Under the pieces are notes generated by a model. The model searched no databases and was not told the origin of the DNA. It worked only from the letters and a program-made list of their open reading frames with translations. A program made the translations under genes and the position numbers. This document shows positions 1-12,800 of a DNA stretch of 64,000 nucleotides, piece by piece. The stretch is taken from NCBI RefSeq assembly GCF_000002595.2, contig NC_057015.1, forward strand, positions 8,301,084 through 8,365,083, read 5' to 3'. Positions within the stretch are counted from its first letter, which is position 1. Each line of letters starts with the position of its first letter. This DNA is from Chlamydomonas reinhardtii. Lineage: Eukaryota; Chlorophyta; Chlorophyceae; Chlamydomonadales; Chlamydomonadaceae.

Positions 1-3000
1 CCTCTTCCTCCTGCTCCTGCCCCTCGCCCTCCTCAAGCTGCTGCTGGTGCGGCTGCTGCTGCTGCTGCCGCTGCTGCTCGCCCTCAGACCAGGCGGAGCC
101 GACATCGTCGTCCTCGTCCGCAGCCTGCGCCCACGCCTGCTGCCGCCCTGCCGCCTGCTGCTGCGGCTCTTCACTGACTGCTGCATACACGCCATCAGTG
201 TGTTTGCTCGCTGCACAGGCCACAGCCGGCTGCCACGGCTGGCCCGCTCCGGCCGAGCCGCCGCCAGACCGCTGACCGTGCGACGGCCATGCCGCGCCAT
301 CTTGTTCCACGTCGCACACAGGCTCACCGGTTTGCACCAGCTGCCGAGTTGCCTCACAGGCGGACAGCACTCGGTGGCGCCGGTGCGCGGCACGCTTGTC
401 CGTGGACAGCTTGAACGGCTGCGGCTTAGTTGCATTGGTTGCAATGCCGCCGCCGCCGCCCCTGCCGCCTCCACTGCTGCTGCCCCTGCCGTGGCCAGGC
501 GGGGCGACGCCGTCCCTCATGACAGACGGCCGGACGAACCTGTTTAAGCCGGGGAAGGCCGCGTGCGGCGGCGGCGGCGAGGCAGGCCCTGCCGCCGGGG
601 CTGTTGCTGCTGAGGGTCGTATCGACGCGCTGTGGGGGCCCGAGGAGCCTGGCCCGGAGTGAAGGGGGCCGGCGGTTGCGGGGCGGGGCTCACCCGCGGC
701 AGTCGTGCCGCTGTAGGTGTTGCCAGCCTCCTCGGTCCCGTCCTGCAGTGGGGGACGTGGAAGGTGGTCGACCGCTTCGCACCCGAATGCACGACCAACA
801 CACAAGCGCTTGAGCATACATTTAAAGCTGGAAGCGCTGCATTGACCCACCTCCATGAACGCCTCCCGCTGCGACTTGAGCCGAGTCAGCAGCGCCTCAA
901 CCGCCGCCCGCCGGTGCTGGTCCCGCTCCCGCCCGCTCAGCGCCGCCCGCGGCCCCGCGGACGCTGCTGCCGCCGCACCAGCTGTGCTGCCACTGGCGGC
1001 GCCGCCATGCGCTCGGGGCGCAGGCACAGGCGCGTGAGGTGGCGCAGGCCGGGAGGGCAGCGCCGCACCGAGGGTGGCCCTGGCGGCGGCGCGGGCACGG
1101 GCGGTGGTGCGCCAGGTGCGCAGGCAGCTGTGCAGCAGCCACAGCCGCCGGAAGCGGTCGGCGGCGGCCTCACGAAGAACGTCGTCCTGTGATATAACAG
1201 GTGATGCAAAGGCACGTATGTTCGAGTTAGGGATGAGGCATGAGGCATGATCGCATTCAGCGCATGTGCGAGACACTTGTGCGAGAGGAGCGGCTTACGT
1301 GCTGCTCCTGTCGCCGCCGCGCCTCCGCCTCCTGCTCCGCCAGTCGCTCCTGCGCGCACTCCTCCGCCGCCAGCCGCCAGGCCAGCAGGCTGCGATGCAG
1401 CAGCGCCAGACGCCGAAACTGGTCCGCCACCTGCATGGCCCCGCAGCCGACACACACACATTACATACTGTCCTTGGTTTCTCCTCAGTGGTGTCTCTCA
1501 AAGCTGCGGTGTGTGTGCAGTGAGGGCCATGCGTCACAACCGCCACGCGCCCACACCCACCTGCAACCGCCGTGCCTCCGCCGCCACCTGCAGTGCCTCC
1601 TCAGCTAGTCGCTCCAGCCGCGCCGTACGGGCGGCGTGGTGCCACGCGGCCAAGCAGCGCCGGGCCCTGCGCACACACACGTGCACACGGTGGCGCTCGA
1701 AGGCATCTCAAAGCAGGTCACGCGGCAACCCGAAGCAGGTGGCGTTCTAAACGACATGACGACACCTTCATTTTTCTCGCGCTCTCTGCAGCTAGCATGC
1801 GCCGTGACTCACTTGCTGGTGGCGAGGCGGCACCTCATGTCCTGCGCCTCGCGCCGGCCCCAGCTTGCAGCCAGGCGCCACAGGTGTAGGTACAGCGCCC
1901 GCCGCAGCAGCGCCACAGTGCGCGCCTCAGCGGTCGCTATCTCCTGCGCCGCCGCCGCCGCAGCCTCGCGCCGCCGCCGCTCGCGCGCCGCCTGCAGCGC
2001 CTCCTCACTGGCCGCCTGATGCGCCGCCGCCATCATACCCTGTGCAGGACAGTCATAGCATGAGAATAACTTCGACACGCCTTACTCATTCACATTTGGA
2101 CCCCGTCGCTGCTCCCTGTGGACGCTAAGGCAGGGTAGGTAGAACGCCGCAGTCGGTTCACCTGCATCGTGATCTGGAACTCTAGGTCAGGCGCCGCGGA
2201 CGCCGCGGCAGCCCGCGACACCGCCGCCGCCACCCCGCTCGGGACAGCACTCCTCAAGCCGCCCTCACTGCCATCCCCGCCGCCGCCAGAGCCTGCCTCT
2301 GCGCCACTGCCGTCGCCACCGCGCTTGGTCGCAACCGCCCTGGCTGCTGCCAGTGCTGCCGCCGCTGCGACGTGTTGTGCCGGCGGCGGCTCGAGAGCTG
2401 TGTAGGTGCGCAGCAGGGGCGGGGCCGTGGCCGGCGGGCCGCCCAATGGCGCCGCCGCCGTAAGGCGGCGCAGCATGCCCATGGCCACATCCTCAAACGA
2501 CCCCTCGCCCGCCCCTGCGGCGCTGCCGGTAGCCCGTGTGACCCCTGCACCGCCAGTGTGGCGTGCGTCTGCCGCCCCGCGCACCCCTAGGCCGGCGGCC
2601 CCGGCCCTCGCCGGTGCCACCTTGCCTGGGCCGCTCCGCAGGAAGCGCTGCGCTGCCAGCAGGGCCGCGTTGGCGGGCTCCTCCACCGCGGCAGCGGCGC
2701 CTGTGCCGCCACCGCCGCCGTTGGAGTCGGCGGCCCCTTTATGGTGGTGGTCCCGTAGCTGCTGCTCCGCCTGCTGCAGCGCCGCCATCGCCCGCTCGTA
2801 CGGCGAAAGCGCCTTGCCGCCGGTGCCGGCGCCCGCGCTACCAGCTCGCCCCGCGGTGCCGTAGCCTGGGTGGGTTGGACCTAGCCCAACTGAGGTCAGG
2901 GTGATACCTGCCGGCATGCCCGTGTGAGCCATGGACAGTCCCAAGCTGCCGCCGGCTCCGACAGCACCCAGCTGCAGCCCAGACAGCAGTGAGGTCCCGC

Positions 3001-3967
3001 TCCCGCTGCCACTTTCGCCGCTGCCAAAGTCACCGTCAAAGCCGCTGCGGGCACCAGAAGGAGCAGCCCGAAACGCCGACTGAAACAGCGAGGAGCGGCC
3101 CAGTCCCAGGCCCAGTCCAAGTCCTTGCGGCTCGCCCAGTGTGGCCGGGCCTGCCCTCGCCTCCGCCCCCAGCTCCAAGCGCAGGGCTGTTGAGTCGCGG
3201 CCGTTGATGGAACCGCCGCCGCCGCCCCCGCCTGCATGTGGAGCTGCAGATGACGAGGACGGCGACGAGAGGCGCGCGGCTTTGCAGGGCTGGTCAGGAA
3301 ACCAGGACTGCGATGCTCCTGTTCCAGCTGCGCCTGTCGAGACTGTGCCCGGGGGCAGCGTGCCATCCTTCCCGCCGGTGGCAGCTGTCCCGGGCGAATG
3401 GAAAGAGGGCTGGAGCAGTTGGCTGGCGCGCTGCGGGCTGAGGCCGGCTCCGCCCGTCGCTGCCGCCGCATTCACGCGCTGCGTCAGCATCTGCCAGCGG
3501 GTGGGCGTCACGTCGCGGCCATCCTCCGCGGCAGCTGCCGCCGTGTTGCCGGCCTGTGGCCCCTCCGCCGCTGCTCCGGCGGCATAGGCAGCCGACTTGC
3601 CAGCAGGCGACATGCGACTGGGCGAAAGCCCGGTCCCCGCTTGGACTGCCCAGGTCCGACCCAGGTCATCTTCGCCGCCCCGACTTGGCGCAGCGTCAGC
3701 GCTGTAATAGGCGTCAGAAGCCAAACAACTGCCCACGAGACTCAAGCTGGCTCCGCTCAGCCCGTCCTTCGCTGAAGCCAGTCGCGGTTCCTGGCGGAAG
3801 GTAGAGCGTGCGAAGCCGGGGGCCTTGGTGGCCACTGCGCCATACGCATCCGCCTGGCCCAGGCCCAAGCCCTGCAACCCCAGCTCCAGCGGGCCTGAAG
3901 TCGGCACGGTCCGCCGCTGGGGCGAACGCTGCCTTGACAATCGCACGTCCTCGACCAGCTTCTTGGC
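1..3967 (-). CDS. SFI1-like coiled-coil protein with TPX2-like motif (partial)
   Basis: Minus-strand gene cut by the left window edge. Exons: about 3967..2162, 2039..1813, 1666..1561, 1430..1299, 1186..851 and 742..1 (open to the edge); phases join without stops. The first ~600 residues are Ser/Gly/Ala-rich and low in complexity. Then come Arg/Glu/Ala helices with repeated Leu/Trp signatures (LLHRSLLAWRLAAEE, LLHSCLRTWRTTARA, RCLAAWHHAARTA) like SFI1-type centrin-binding repeats, although Trp spacing is irregular (29, 45, 51). The last visible exon has PFKLSTDKRAAHRRH, resembling the TPX2 microtubule-binding motif, then a Gln/Glu-rich tail. A centriole, basal-body or microtubule role is inference. 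The start exon is unresolved: the frame upstream of 3967 meets a stop with no ATG, and TGCAG before 3967 looks like an acceptor, so at least one upstream exon is needed. Confidence 0.7.
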
Positions 3968-3982
3968 TGCACGGGTAGCCAA

Positions 3983-4609
3983 TTGGGAGTCGTAAAGGTT
4001 CGGCCGTCACAAAGCGCCTTGCGAGGTTGCTGTCGACCGCGCAGCTGTAGCCTCAGCCAGCATGCTAGAGAAGGACTCTATACATATGAAATTAAACTGT
4101 ACAACATCAGAAGGCGACCCACCTTCACGAAACACGTCCTCGGGCCTTCCCTTCGGCATGTTCCTTGGCTGTCGCTGTCTGCCGACCTTCCTGCGAGTCG
4201 CTTAACGCCGCTATCTTTGTACTTTGCCTAATAACAAGCTATTTGGTGCAGTTACCATTCCTAATGCGGAGCGCAACGCCTGTGAAGACAAAAGTCAACA
4301 AATGAAGAAAGAGCTGGCAAAGATTGCAGAAAGCACGTCTAAAGGTCGATACTTATAGGACAATACTTGACATCTGCATTCAACAGCACCCAGTGACAAG
4401 GGGCTCCAAAGCGAATGCAAGGTGCATGAATCGAGTAAATTGCACCCAGGCTGTTTTACAGTTTTAGATTGGTATCAAGCTTTCTTTGTTAACTCAAGAA
4501 TGACTCTACAAGAAGCCCGCATTGAGGCGGGCGCGCCAGCCGCTGCGCACTGCAATTCATGAGCCGACCTGAAGTCCACCTGAATCGCTAGGTCCAAACC
4601 ACTCGCAGC
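3983..4609. promoter_or_regulatory. Divergent promoter region
   Basis: About 630 bp between the minus-strand SFI1-like gene and the plus-strand methyltransferase-like gene. It is clearly more AT-rich than the flanking genes and should hold both promoters plus the missing first exon of the SFI1-like gene. No convincing TATA box was placed. Confidence 0.4.
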
Positions 4610-7600
4610 ATGGCATCCAACGCGGGGACAGACCCGCCGCCATCCGGGGCCAGCTTCAGGACCTCAGCGGGCGAGGTTGTGCGGCTGCACGACTGCGTGT
4701 GCTGGCGCTGGCTGGAGGGCCGGCCCTGCCTCCCGCAGCACGAGCGCGACCTCGCGGCCGCCACCGACCTCGTACTTATACCCGTTCCACCCTCCGGCTA
4801 CAACAACAGCAAGCGCGCTCGCAAAGCGGCTTCCTCGGAGCCGGCCGCAGCAGCCCCGCAGCCTGTGGCTCATGCCCACACAGCAACAGCACGGGGTACT
4901 GATGGCGCCGCTGCGTCGTGCGAGCGAGACGTGCTGCTAGCCGCATGCACCATCGCCCGGGACGCTCTGCAGGCCTCGGGGTTGCGTTGTGTGGTGGATG
5001 ACTGCCCGCGCAGCACCCCCGGCGCCAAGTACAACCGCTGGGAGGGGCGCGGCGTGGGCCTACGGGTGGAGGTGGGGTTGCGGGAGGCCGCTGCACGCAC
5101 CTACTGCCTAGCCCTGCACCCCCGTCTGGCCGCGCTGTTGCCGGCGGCCTCAGCGGCGGCAGGTGCTACTACCGCCGCTGCCCAGACTCGCGATCATCCT
5201 GTTGTGGCTACGGCTACTGCGGGTGCTACAGCCAACGCGGCCGCGAGCAGCCAAGATGCGCCGGGCGTCGGTAGTGACAGCGCGGCGCCGGCACCGGCAC
5301 CGGCACCTGCATCGCACAGCGGTCAAGGCAAGGCTAAACTCGGGGGCTCTGCGACTGCCGGGCGGGGCCTGAGGCTGCAGGGCTTGGGTCTGGAGGCCTT
5401 GCTGGCGGCCTGCCATGCAGTGCACGGCGCACAGCCGCCGCCAGGCGATCCGCCGCCGGGCGATGGCAGTAGCATCAGAGTTGGCAGTAGCAATGGCGGC
5501 AGCAGCGGTGGCAGCTGGTGTGGGAAGCTGCACCTGTGGCCGGTGCAGGCGGAGGCATGGCGCTCCACGGAGGCGGCGGTGGCGGCGCTGCTGGCCGCAC
5601 TGGAGGTGGAGCCGGGCGGCTCGGACCGGCGCAGCGGCTTCGCGGCCGCTGCAGCTGCCCCTGCTGCATCCGGCGGCTCCAGCGCTGCTGTTACTGGTGC
5701 TGGTGGCAGCAGCACTGGCGCTGGTGGCAGCAGCACTGGCGGCGGGCAGCCGGTGCCGGCCCGGCCGTGTGTGGCGCACCTGCGTCACCTGCTACAGCTG
5801 GGGCGGCCCTGCTACTGCGGCCAGGGCCACTACAGCCTGTCGCAGCTGCAGCAGGAGGTGGCGGCACGCTGGGCTGAGAGCCGGCCCGGCGCCGACATAT
5901 CGGAGTGGGTGGCGGCGGCGCCGCCGCGGCCACAGCAGCTGCCTGGCACCGGAGCAGCGCGTACGGGTGCCCAGGTGGAGGCGGTCGCTGTGTCCCAGCC
6001 ACAGCGGAATCTGCAGCAGTGGAAGCAGAAACAGCAGCAGCGACAGCATATGAGGAAGCAGCAAAGCAGGGGGAAGCAGGAGGCGGATGCGGAGGGCGGA
6101 AATGATGCGCTTACAATTAATGATCTCGGTGATGATCTCGAAGATGGCAGCGACGGCGACGACGGTGGGAGCGGCCGGGTGCTGCTGCTGGTCGGCAACA
6201 TCCCGCCCTCCATCAAGGCGTCAGTGGTGCAGTCCGAGCTGGGTGCGGCGTTTGCGCCCTTCGGCTGCCGCGGCGGTACGTTTGTCCAGGGTAAAGGAGG
6301 GTTGGGGTCAGAGGAGAGCTCATGCAAGAGGGCTGTGCGGTGCGGAGGGAACGCGGTCATGCGTTCCTACTCGTCCTGACACCCAGTTGTGCGTGGCGCT
6401 GCAGTGTCTGTGTCCCGCACACGCAACGGCGGCAGTCACGGCTGGGCGCGCGTGTCGCTGGCTGCGGCGGATGAGGCCGCGGCAGTGGCGGCGGCCGCGG
6501 CAGCCGTGGAGCATCTGGACGGGAGACTGGTGGGTGGCGCGCGTTCATGCGCGTGTGTGCATGCCACACCACACCACTCCCACAACACGGCATAACACAG
6601 TAACCCCCAAACCATCACAACACAACACGGACGACCCCGGCCTGCGCCCCTCAGGCCCTGGGTGGCGTGGCTCTGTCCGTGTCGCCCTCGTGCGGCCGAG
6701 CCGACTGCCTGTTCCCCGGCCTGCCCTACCCGCTGCGGGCGGGGCTGCGTCTGGACGCCACCGCCGCCTACTCCGCCACAGACCAGGCCACAGCCGACGC
6801 CATGACGCAGCTGCTGGCGACGCTGGCGGAGCGGCTCGTGCTACAGCCGCTGGCGCCGCGGCTACAGCCAGCGGCTGCTGCTGCCCCACCGGTGCCGCAG
6901 TGTGCTGGCGCGCCACAGCAGGAGTCGGATGCAATCGTGGCAGGGCAGCAGCTGGAGAAGGAGGAGAAGGTGCTACAGCCGCCGCCGGCGTCAAGCTGGG
7001 TGCTACTGCCGCTGGACGTGACTGACGGCACGGCCTGCTGCGGCGGCAACTCGCTGTCGCTGGCGCGGCGCTTCAGGCGGGTGGTGGCGGTGGAGCTGGA
7101 TGCAGACCGGGCCGAGGACCTGAGGTGAGGGCCTTGCGGGATGTTGGGCACGCGTCAAGAGTCTCGAGACTGTGGGAGGGGTCCGAGGGGCTAACCAACC
7201 AGTGGTTGTTGTGTATGCGCTATGGGTGTAGTGCTGGAGTTCTTTCTTCACCTACCTCCCCCGGTCTGCAACACCCCTCCACCAGGCACAACGCGGCCCT
7301 GCTCAGCGCCTGGAGCGGCTTCTGTGCGCGCCGGGCGGAGCAGCTGCAGCAGGAGCCCGGAGGCGCGGCGCCTTGCCAGACCCCATTACAGTCGACACAT
7401 GTGGCGGAGCCCCGGCCGCGGCCCCAGCAGCACCAGCAGGCACCGCTGGGGGTGCTGCAGGTGGTGTGTGCCGACTACAACCAGCGGCTGGCCGGGGCGG
7501 GTGGGGCGGGGGCGACAGGCGGCGAGTCCAGCGCCGTCGTGTTCATGGACCCCCCGTGGGGCGGGCCGCAGTACCTCGGCAGCACCACCACACCCACTCC

Positions 7601-8432
7601 GGGCCCTGCTGCGCATGCCGGCTCCGTTGCGGCTGCCCCTGGCACGGCGGCCGGCGCAGCGCCGCAGCTGCTTGGCGCCGGGCCTGGGCCCGCAGGGCCG
7701 CGGCTGCCGCGCGGCGACGCCGCATTTGGCCTGGGCGCCCGGCCGCTGTCGCACATCGTGGCCCAGCTGCTCACCACACCTCCAGCAGCACCGGCACCTT
7801 TGGCAGACGCGCCTGCGGCAGGAGCGCCTGCGGAAGAAGCGTCTGCGGTGGCAGCAGCTGCCTGCCGCGCTGGCGCTGGCTCCGGCACCTCCTGCGGGCG
7901 GCTGGTGGCGCTCAAGCTGCCCAGCCGCGCCAGTGAGGACCTGCGGGCGCTGCAGGCGCGCGTGCGGGAGCTCGTGGCGGCGAAGGCGGCAGCGGGGCCG
8001 GCGGCGGCGCCGGCAGCAGCAGCACCGATGCGCACAGCGGGCGGCAACGCTGCTGTTGACGTAGCTAGTGGTCGGGAGGATGCAGCTGTGGGTGTGGGTG
8101 AGGGTGCTGAGGGTGGTGGTGGGGGCGGAAGCGGGCCTCGTCATGTGCTGGGGGCGGAGGTGACGTTCGGCCGGTCGGCGCTGGTGGTCTTCATGGCCGC
8201 GGCGGACCCGTGTGTGACTAGCAGCGGTGGCGACGGTACCGGTAGCGATGAAAGTGATGAAGAACAAGCTGATGGTGCTGGTGGTGTTGGAGGCAAGGGC
8301 CGGGGAAGGAAGGGTGCAGTTTGCGGCTGCGGCTGCGAGAGCTGCGTATTGCGGGCGGCGGCGTTCCGGGCGGTGCTGAAGGAGGTGTGCGGCATCGGGC
8401 TGGGGGTGCCGTACAGGGTGGTGTGCACGTGA
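4610..8432 (+). CDS. RRM and TGS1-type methyltransferase-like protein with ProRS anticodon-like module
   Basis: Exons 4610..6275, 6405..6529, 6655..7124 and 7286..8432 give 1135 residues, phases consistent. Residues ~104-174 resemble the class IIa (prolyl-tRNA synthetase type) anticodon-binding domain: VDD, then GAKYNRWEGRGVGLRVEVG. After Ala/Gly-rich linkers, an RRM (about 522-597, VLLLVGNIPPSIK) is split by intron 1. The C-terminal part has motif I DVTDGTACCGGN (~718-729), an acidic cofactor-loop region (VAVELDADR) and motif IV FMDPPWGGPQY (~840-850), the signature of RNA cap guanine-N2 methyltransferases (TGS1 superfamily) with their DPPWGG catalytic loop. Likely role: SAM-dependent methylation of an RNA guanine; the substrate is unknown. 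Three long disordered inserts interrupt the methyltransferase fold. Orthology to TGS1 itself is not claimed. Confidence 0.85.
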
Positions 8433-8541
8433 GCCGGCGGGGGTGCTGACTAGACGAGTGGTGCCCTGGCGTGGTAAGTGTTGCTCAGGGGCACACCTGC
8501 CATCTGCTTCAAGACCCGAAGGCCGGAGATGGAGTTTGTCC

Positions 8542-8546
8542 TTACA
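8542..8546 (-). terminator. Candidate poly(A) signal of CK2 alpha gene
   Basis: TTACA on the plus strand is TGTAA on the minus strand, the usual algal poly(A) signal. It is the only copy I found downstream of the CK2 alpha stop, implying a ~1.3 kb 3' UTR. Confidence 0.35.
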
Positions 8547-8628
8547 ACGACTGAATGAAAGACCAGGGGTGCCCCTGGCAAAGACAGTCTACACATGCAT
8601 TCCCCATGAGCAATGAGCGTGCGATGTA

Positions 8629-8633
8629 TGTAA
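8629..8633 (+). terminator. Candidate poly(A) signal of methyltransferase-like gene
   Basis: TGTAA about 200 bp after the stop codon. Two further copies follow near 8676 and 8711. Confidence 0.5.
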
Positions 8634-9843
8634 AGCACGTGTTTGTTGCGGTCAGTGTGGCGACATCCCATTATTCCATGTAAGGCCTTAGTAGCCTCAC
8701 ACTGCCACGCCTTATTCCGCTGTAACCCCCAAATACAGTTCAACCGTCTACAACCATACGCCTGTTAGCGTCTGTAAGTCATGAACACGACACCCCAACT
8801 AACCAGCTCTTGGTACCGCAGTCATACCAACAGTCACGCAGCGCGGTCCTATGACCATGATGGCTGCACCTTGACCCCGTACAACACACGCCGCGTGCGC
8901 GTTGGCAGCTCTTAGGTGGGCGGCGCTGAGCTCTAACAACAGGCCCGCAGCAACAACACCACGCGTGCCGCATGCCCATCCCACATCAACCAGACCTGGT
9001 TCACCCCCACAGAAACATGCAGGTCCTCTGCACTTGTAACAGTACGGTATGTAGGCACGGAAACAAAACTGTACGAAACGCCAAGGCAACACGCGCAAAA
9101 CTCCATGACACTACGAATCCACATGGGAGCATCAACACGACAAACCGACTGACGTCACAGAGCACGAGAGCACCACACCCACATGAACACCCGGGATACT
9201 ATTTATATCACCTTAACTACTAAAGGCACTCAGGCCATAAACAGGCGCAATCTACCAATCAACCAGACGACTCACTTTCCACAAGAGCCGCGCCACGGAC
9301 ATTCTCGCAACAGCTGTGCAAGCGTACTGCGCGACTCGTTGCAGAGGGCACATCTCACATGAAACAAGTCAAACTGCAGCAGCAACAGGCCTGGTGTCGG
9401 CAAGCTCAGTCACTCAGCGAGCTGCATGCAGCACCCCTAGCAGTATCAGGATACCGCAACCACAAGCGCGCACAGGGGGCACACGCCGCAACCCGCACAA
9501 GCGCTCCCAGCCTGGTAACAAGCAGCTGCCGAAGGCAAACTTAGAGTTGCATCACTTGGCACGCCACCAAAACAACACGTAAGGTCGGCGAAGCGTAGAA
9601 AGCATATGCCAAGCACACACATCAACGCGCGTCAATCGTTTGTGTCCTCATCCGTGAATGGGTGACGTTGCAACATCCCCTTTTGTCATCCAGACACGCG
9701 CCGCAAACCAAACCGGACGACAGCAGGAGCTGTCGGCCCCCAAGCTTCATTCCTCCGGCGCGTCTGCCGCGCAGCCGTCACTGGCACCACCACACTCGTC
9801 ACCGAGCTATGCACCCACACGCCTGCAGCTGATTTCCGAGCGC

Positions 9844-12800
9844 CTAGGCCAGCACCGCTGTCTCCTTGGCCGATCGTGTCGCCGCGGGCGGCCCCCGCAA
9901 GCCAAGCGGTGGCCCCTCCTCCGCTTCCGCCTCCTCTTGTATCCCCGCGCCCGCCTGCACCAGCTGCTGCCGCCCTGGCCCCGCCGGCCCCGCGCCTCCT
10001 CCTCCTCCTCCGCTGCCTCCACCTCCACCTCCTCCTGAGCCCGACGGACCCGCCTCTCCGCCGTCGGCGCCGCCTCCGCTCCCCCCCGCCGCGCCCGCCT
10101 GCTGCTGCTGCTGCTGCCTCCGCCGCGCCTCCAGCTGCGCCAGCATGGTCACCATGGGCTCGGGCAGCGGCTTGAAGCCGGGCAGGCCCTCGCGCACCGG
10201 GTCAAAGTAGCCGTGCTGCGAGGGGCGTGGAGGTGGAGGAGGAGAAGGAGGAGGTGGGCCATGGATGCGGCTACGCGGCAAGGCGAGACACCAAATTGTT
10301 CCCTGCCCATTCACCCCGCTCCCCTTGCGCTTCCATTTCTGAGGCCTGTGTCCCTCCACACAAACACACGGGGCTACGAAGCTGACCGCCCGCGGCCTGG
10401 AGCCGCCGAGCGCACCGGGCCAACACGCACACAGCCGCCCCCCCCCCACACACACACCCACCTGCAGCGCCTCCTGGCATGTGAGCCGCTCGTGGTGGTC
10501 GTACTGCAGCAGGCGGTCCAGCAGGTCAAAGGCCTCGGGCGAGGCCAGGTGGCCGTTGTCGCCCGTCACGAACTTGCGCCACGGCACACGCGGCCTGAGG
10601 GGGTAGCCGTCCATGTGGAGAACAAAGTAGTTAAGTTACAAGGGGTGGGGGATGGCGGGAAACAGGGTATTACAGGTGTAAGGGTAAGCACAGAGAATTT
10701 GGGTGCCCGTAGGCACCGTAGGGTGGCTGGAGGGCGTAAAGGAGAGCGGCGGGCGAAGACGCCAACGCCAAGCTAGGCCACCCAAAACATGCGTCAACAC
10801 GGCACGATTGCTTTGACACACTCTTACCAGCCCCCAGCCCCTAGCCGCCAGCCCCACATCCCCACCCGCACTGCCCGCCCCGGGCCACCTCCAAGCCCCA
10901 CCACCTCCTCACCTGAATCCGCACAGCTGTGCCAGCCGCGGGTCCAGCTCCACCCCGTACTTGTCGCAGTAGGCATACAGCCCGTCTGTGCCCAGCACAC
11001 GGACCACCTGGCCGGAAGGAGAGGAGGAGGGTGATGCGGACCACTGAAACCACAAACCGCCTCAAACCTCCGCGGTCCCAACTCCTTCACCCCAGCTCTC
11101 TTCCCTCTCTCCCTCCGGCTATTTCTCCTTCGCCCCCGCCCTGTCGCCCGCTGCCCCCCCCCCCCTGTTAGCTGCTATACTGCTGTTCCTGGCTACGCAT
11201 TCACACCTTGAATAATTATGCATGTAACCCCAACCCACGCACCTTGACCAGCTGGTCGAACTCGTCCTCGCCCCTGAAGAACACGGGCTTCTTGAACACC
11301 AGCGCCGCCAGCATGCAGCCCACACCCCACACGTCCAGGCTGTACGTGTAGTCCTGAGGAGGAGCGGAGGGAGGGGGGAGGGACAGATGGCTGGGTGTGG
11401 GATGGCCGGTTGACCTTGAGCTGGCGAGTTGCTCACCGGTTGCTCCCTCGTCTTGCCTTCCCTTGGGGTCTCCCTTTCCCCCTACTCTCCAACACCTTGT
11501 TGCCTACCCATGTTAAGACGTCTTTAGATCCGCCCCGCATGACCCTTGGACCGCTCCCTCCCGGTGCTAGGTCTGGGTTGAGGGATTGAATGAACTACCC
11601 CCCCCCCCCCCGCCCCCCCCCCTCCCTACCGCTCCGCCCCCTCCAGCCCGCCTGCCCCGCACCTTGATGTCCACCAGCAGCTCCGGCCCCTTGTAGAAGC
11701 GCGTGGCCACACGCACCGGGTACTCCTTGCCGGGCGTGTAAAAGTCCGCCAGGCCCCAGTCGATGAGCTTGAGCTGCCGCTTGGCGTGGTCGATCAGCAC
11801 ATTGCCCGGCTTGACGTCCCTGCAGGACGCGGCGGGAGAGAACGAGGGATGGGGAGTCACAGGCGTTACGACGGCAGTCAGGCGTAAATAGTTGGGAGAC
11901 GGCAACAGGAGGGAGAGGCGCAAGTACGAGGTAAGGGGGCGGTCGGGTGGCGACGCACGGCGTGTGCTGAAAGCTCCACATGCTGCGGTCGCATCCAGTT
12001 TGCGACCTTCGTGTGCTGGCAGCCCAGTCGCCCCTCGCACTGCTGTCACGACGTCGCCTCGCCCCGCCCCCCCCCCTTCCAAAGCGCCCACCTGTGCATG
12101 ATGCCGCGCGAGTGGCAGTAGTCCAGCGCAATGAGCAGCTGGAAGATGTAGTAGCGCACATCCAGGTCCGTCACCGCGGCCTGGAAGCGGGGCGGAGGGC
12201 AAGGGGCGAGGCAAGAGGCGGCCGCGGGGGCAGTACTTCAATTCAGGGCTTGGTGTTGCACTATACCGCGCCGCGTGCCCTGCCAGAGGTACAACCAATG
12301 GCTTAAGTCAACGCCGCCCCACCTGTGCCGCGCCCCGCGCCGCCTTCCGTCATAACCCCGACACTGGCAACCGCGGTCACCTCCCTCCAAACACTCCCAT
12401 TCCATTACCGGCAATCCACCAAAATCGACCTGCCTTGCCAACGTCCACTGCCCCTCCAGCCCCTCCCGCCGCACCTGCAGCTCTTTGAAGGGCATGGCGT
12501 CCACGAAGTCAAACACGAAGGAGGGCGTCTTGGTGTCCGGGTCACGCACAATGTCCAGCAGCCGCACGATGTTGGGGCCGCCGCTCACGTGCTGCAGGAT
12601 CTTCACCTCGCGCCGCAGCCGGTGCTCCTTCACGGGGCGCATCACTGCGTGTTCGTGTGGACGTGTGGGCGGGGCGGAGGTGGGGGCGGTTTGACGGGGA
12701 GGGTTAACGTTGACGGGGAGGGTACAGAAGGGCCAGATGGAGAAGCACGAGGGCCGAGGCAGGCACATGCAGCTGGGCAGAGGGACCGGGGTATGTGAGA

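Larger units (their letters stand above)
8433..9843. other. Convergent 3' region
   Basis: Space between two convergent stop codons. It should hold the 3' UTR of the methyltransferase-like gene and a long 3' UTR of the CK2 alpha gene. The candidate poly(A) signals (plus 8629, minus 8542) would make the two transcripts overlap slightly. No coding signal was seen. Confidence 0.45.
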
